DNA of 62,873 nt from Elusimicrobiales bacterium (GTDB lineage: Bacteria; Elusimicrobiota; Elusimicrobia; Elusimicrobiales; UBA9959). The notes beneath the pieces were generated by a model, which saw only the letters and a list, made by a program, of their open reading frames with translations, did not search any database and was not told where the DNA came from. Shown one piece after another: positions 62,831 through 62,873 of this stretch. The stretch is taken from contig JAMPXK010000009.1 in the NCBI GenBank assembly GCA_023701245.1, positions 1 to 62,873 on the forward strand, read 5' to 3'. A program made the position numbers and the translations under genes. Numbering within the stretch: the stretch's first letter is position 1; each line of letters opens with the position of its first letter.

Positions 62831-62873
62831 TTATTTCGCGGTCTTGTTGATCCAGTCAAGCGCGCCGTTCACC
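62831..62873 (-). CDS. 3' end of an unidentified gene (partial)
   Basis: The last 14 codons, reading VNGALDWINKTAK and TAA at 62831, enter from beyond the window edge. A strong terminator lies 20 bases downstream, which supports a real gene end. Too short to identify. Confidence 0.6.
   Translation of the reverse strand, partial: VNGALDWINKTAK

Overview
The window reads as one piece of chromosome from a GC-rich diderm bacterium. The best fit is Elusimicrobiota or a similar deep lineage. That is an inference from gene order (spoVG-ispE-TPR-rimI-tsaB-tsaE-thiL-nnrD-acpS-glmS-pdxJ-glmM, and a ribosomal-protein operon running into mreBCD-mrdA-rodA-rng), from zinc-type S14, and from PorV-like outer-membrane proteins. 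No 16S sequence is present to settle it. Most genes lie on the minus strand in tightly packed, often overlapping operons.

Regions. (1) 84-11403, minus: a housekeeping operon for cell-wall precursor sugars (glmM, glmS), PLP, thiamine, holo-ACP and isoprenoid precursors, NAD(P)HX repair, t6A tRNA modification (tsaB, tsaE), and a large TPR protein. (2) 11419-12149, plus: two tRNA-Ser genes in hairpin-rich spacer. The 3' end of the second is repeated 255 bp downstream. (3) 12150-16740: a visibly AT-richer island holding a truncated gene and an overlapping three-gene set of secreted or outer-membrane proteins (LamG/FlgD-like, PorV-like/CsgG-like, thioredoxin/5'-nucleotidase-like), followed by a structured gene-free stretch up to 17190. 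(4) 17226-20906: two-component signalling genes and a secreted FlgO/CsgG-like protein. (5) 20991-26448, plus: a small surface-polysaccharide cluster (methyltransferase, flippase, three family-2 glycosyltransferases), facing a polysaccharide deacetylase. (6) 27685-33932, minus: cdaA with a 32-residue micro-ORF, ftsH, hpt, a secreted phospholipase-D-like protein, and queE with a zinc-ribbon protein. (7) 33943-38911, minus: queC, a ComB-like gene, a lipoprotein, an orphan HicA-like gene, a secreted Ala/Pro-rich protein, murI and an AMIN amidase. (8) 38934-46709, minus: rng, a DUF2344 gene, rodA, mrdA, mreD, mreC, mreB. (9) 46723-62065, minus: the alpha/spc/S10-type ribosomal-protein operon from rplQ back to rplC, behind a clear promoter and a leader of about 275 nt. 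rpsJ and rpmD are absent from their usual places. (10) 62384-62873: a VOC-family gene and the 3' end of another gene.

The most interesting items are the island operon combining a FlgD-like C-terminal domain with a PorV-like barrel, the lone YbbR-type transmembrane microprotein after cdaA, the tRNA-Ser-derived repeats with a gene cut off at one of them, the unassigned structured region 16741-17190, an orphan HicA with Tyr where the catalytic His is expected, and -10 boxes placed so close to start codons that leaderless transcripts are likely.
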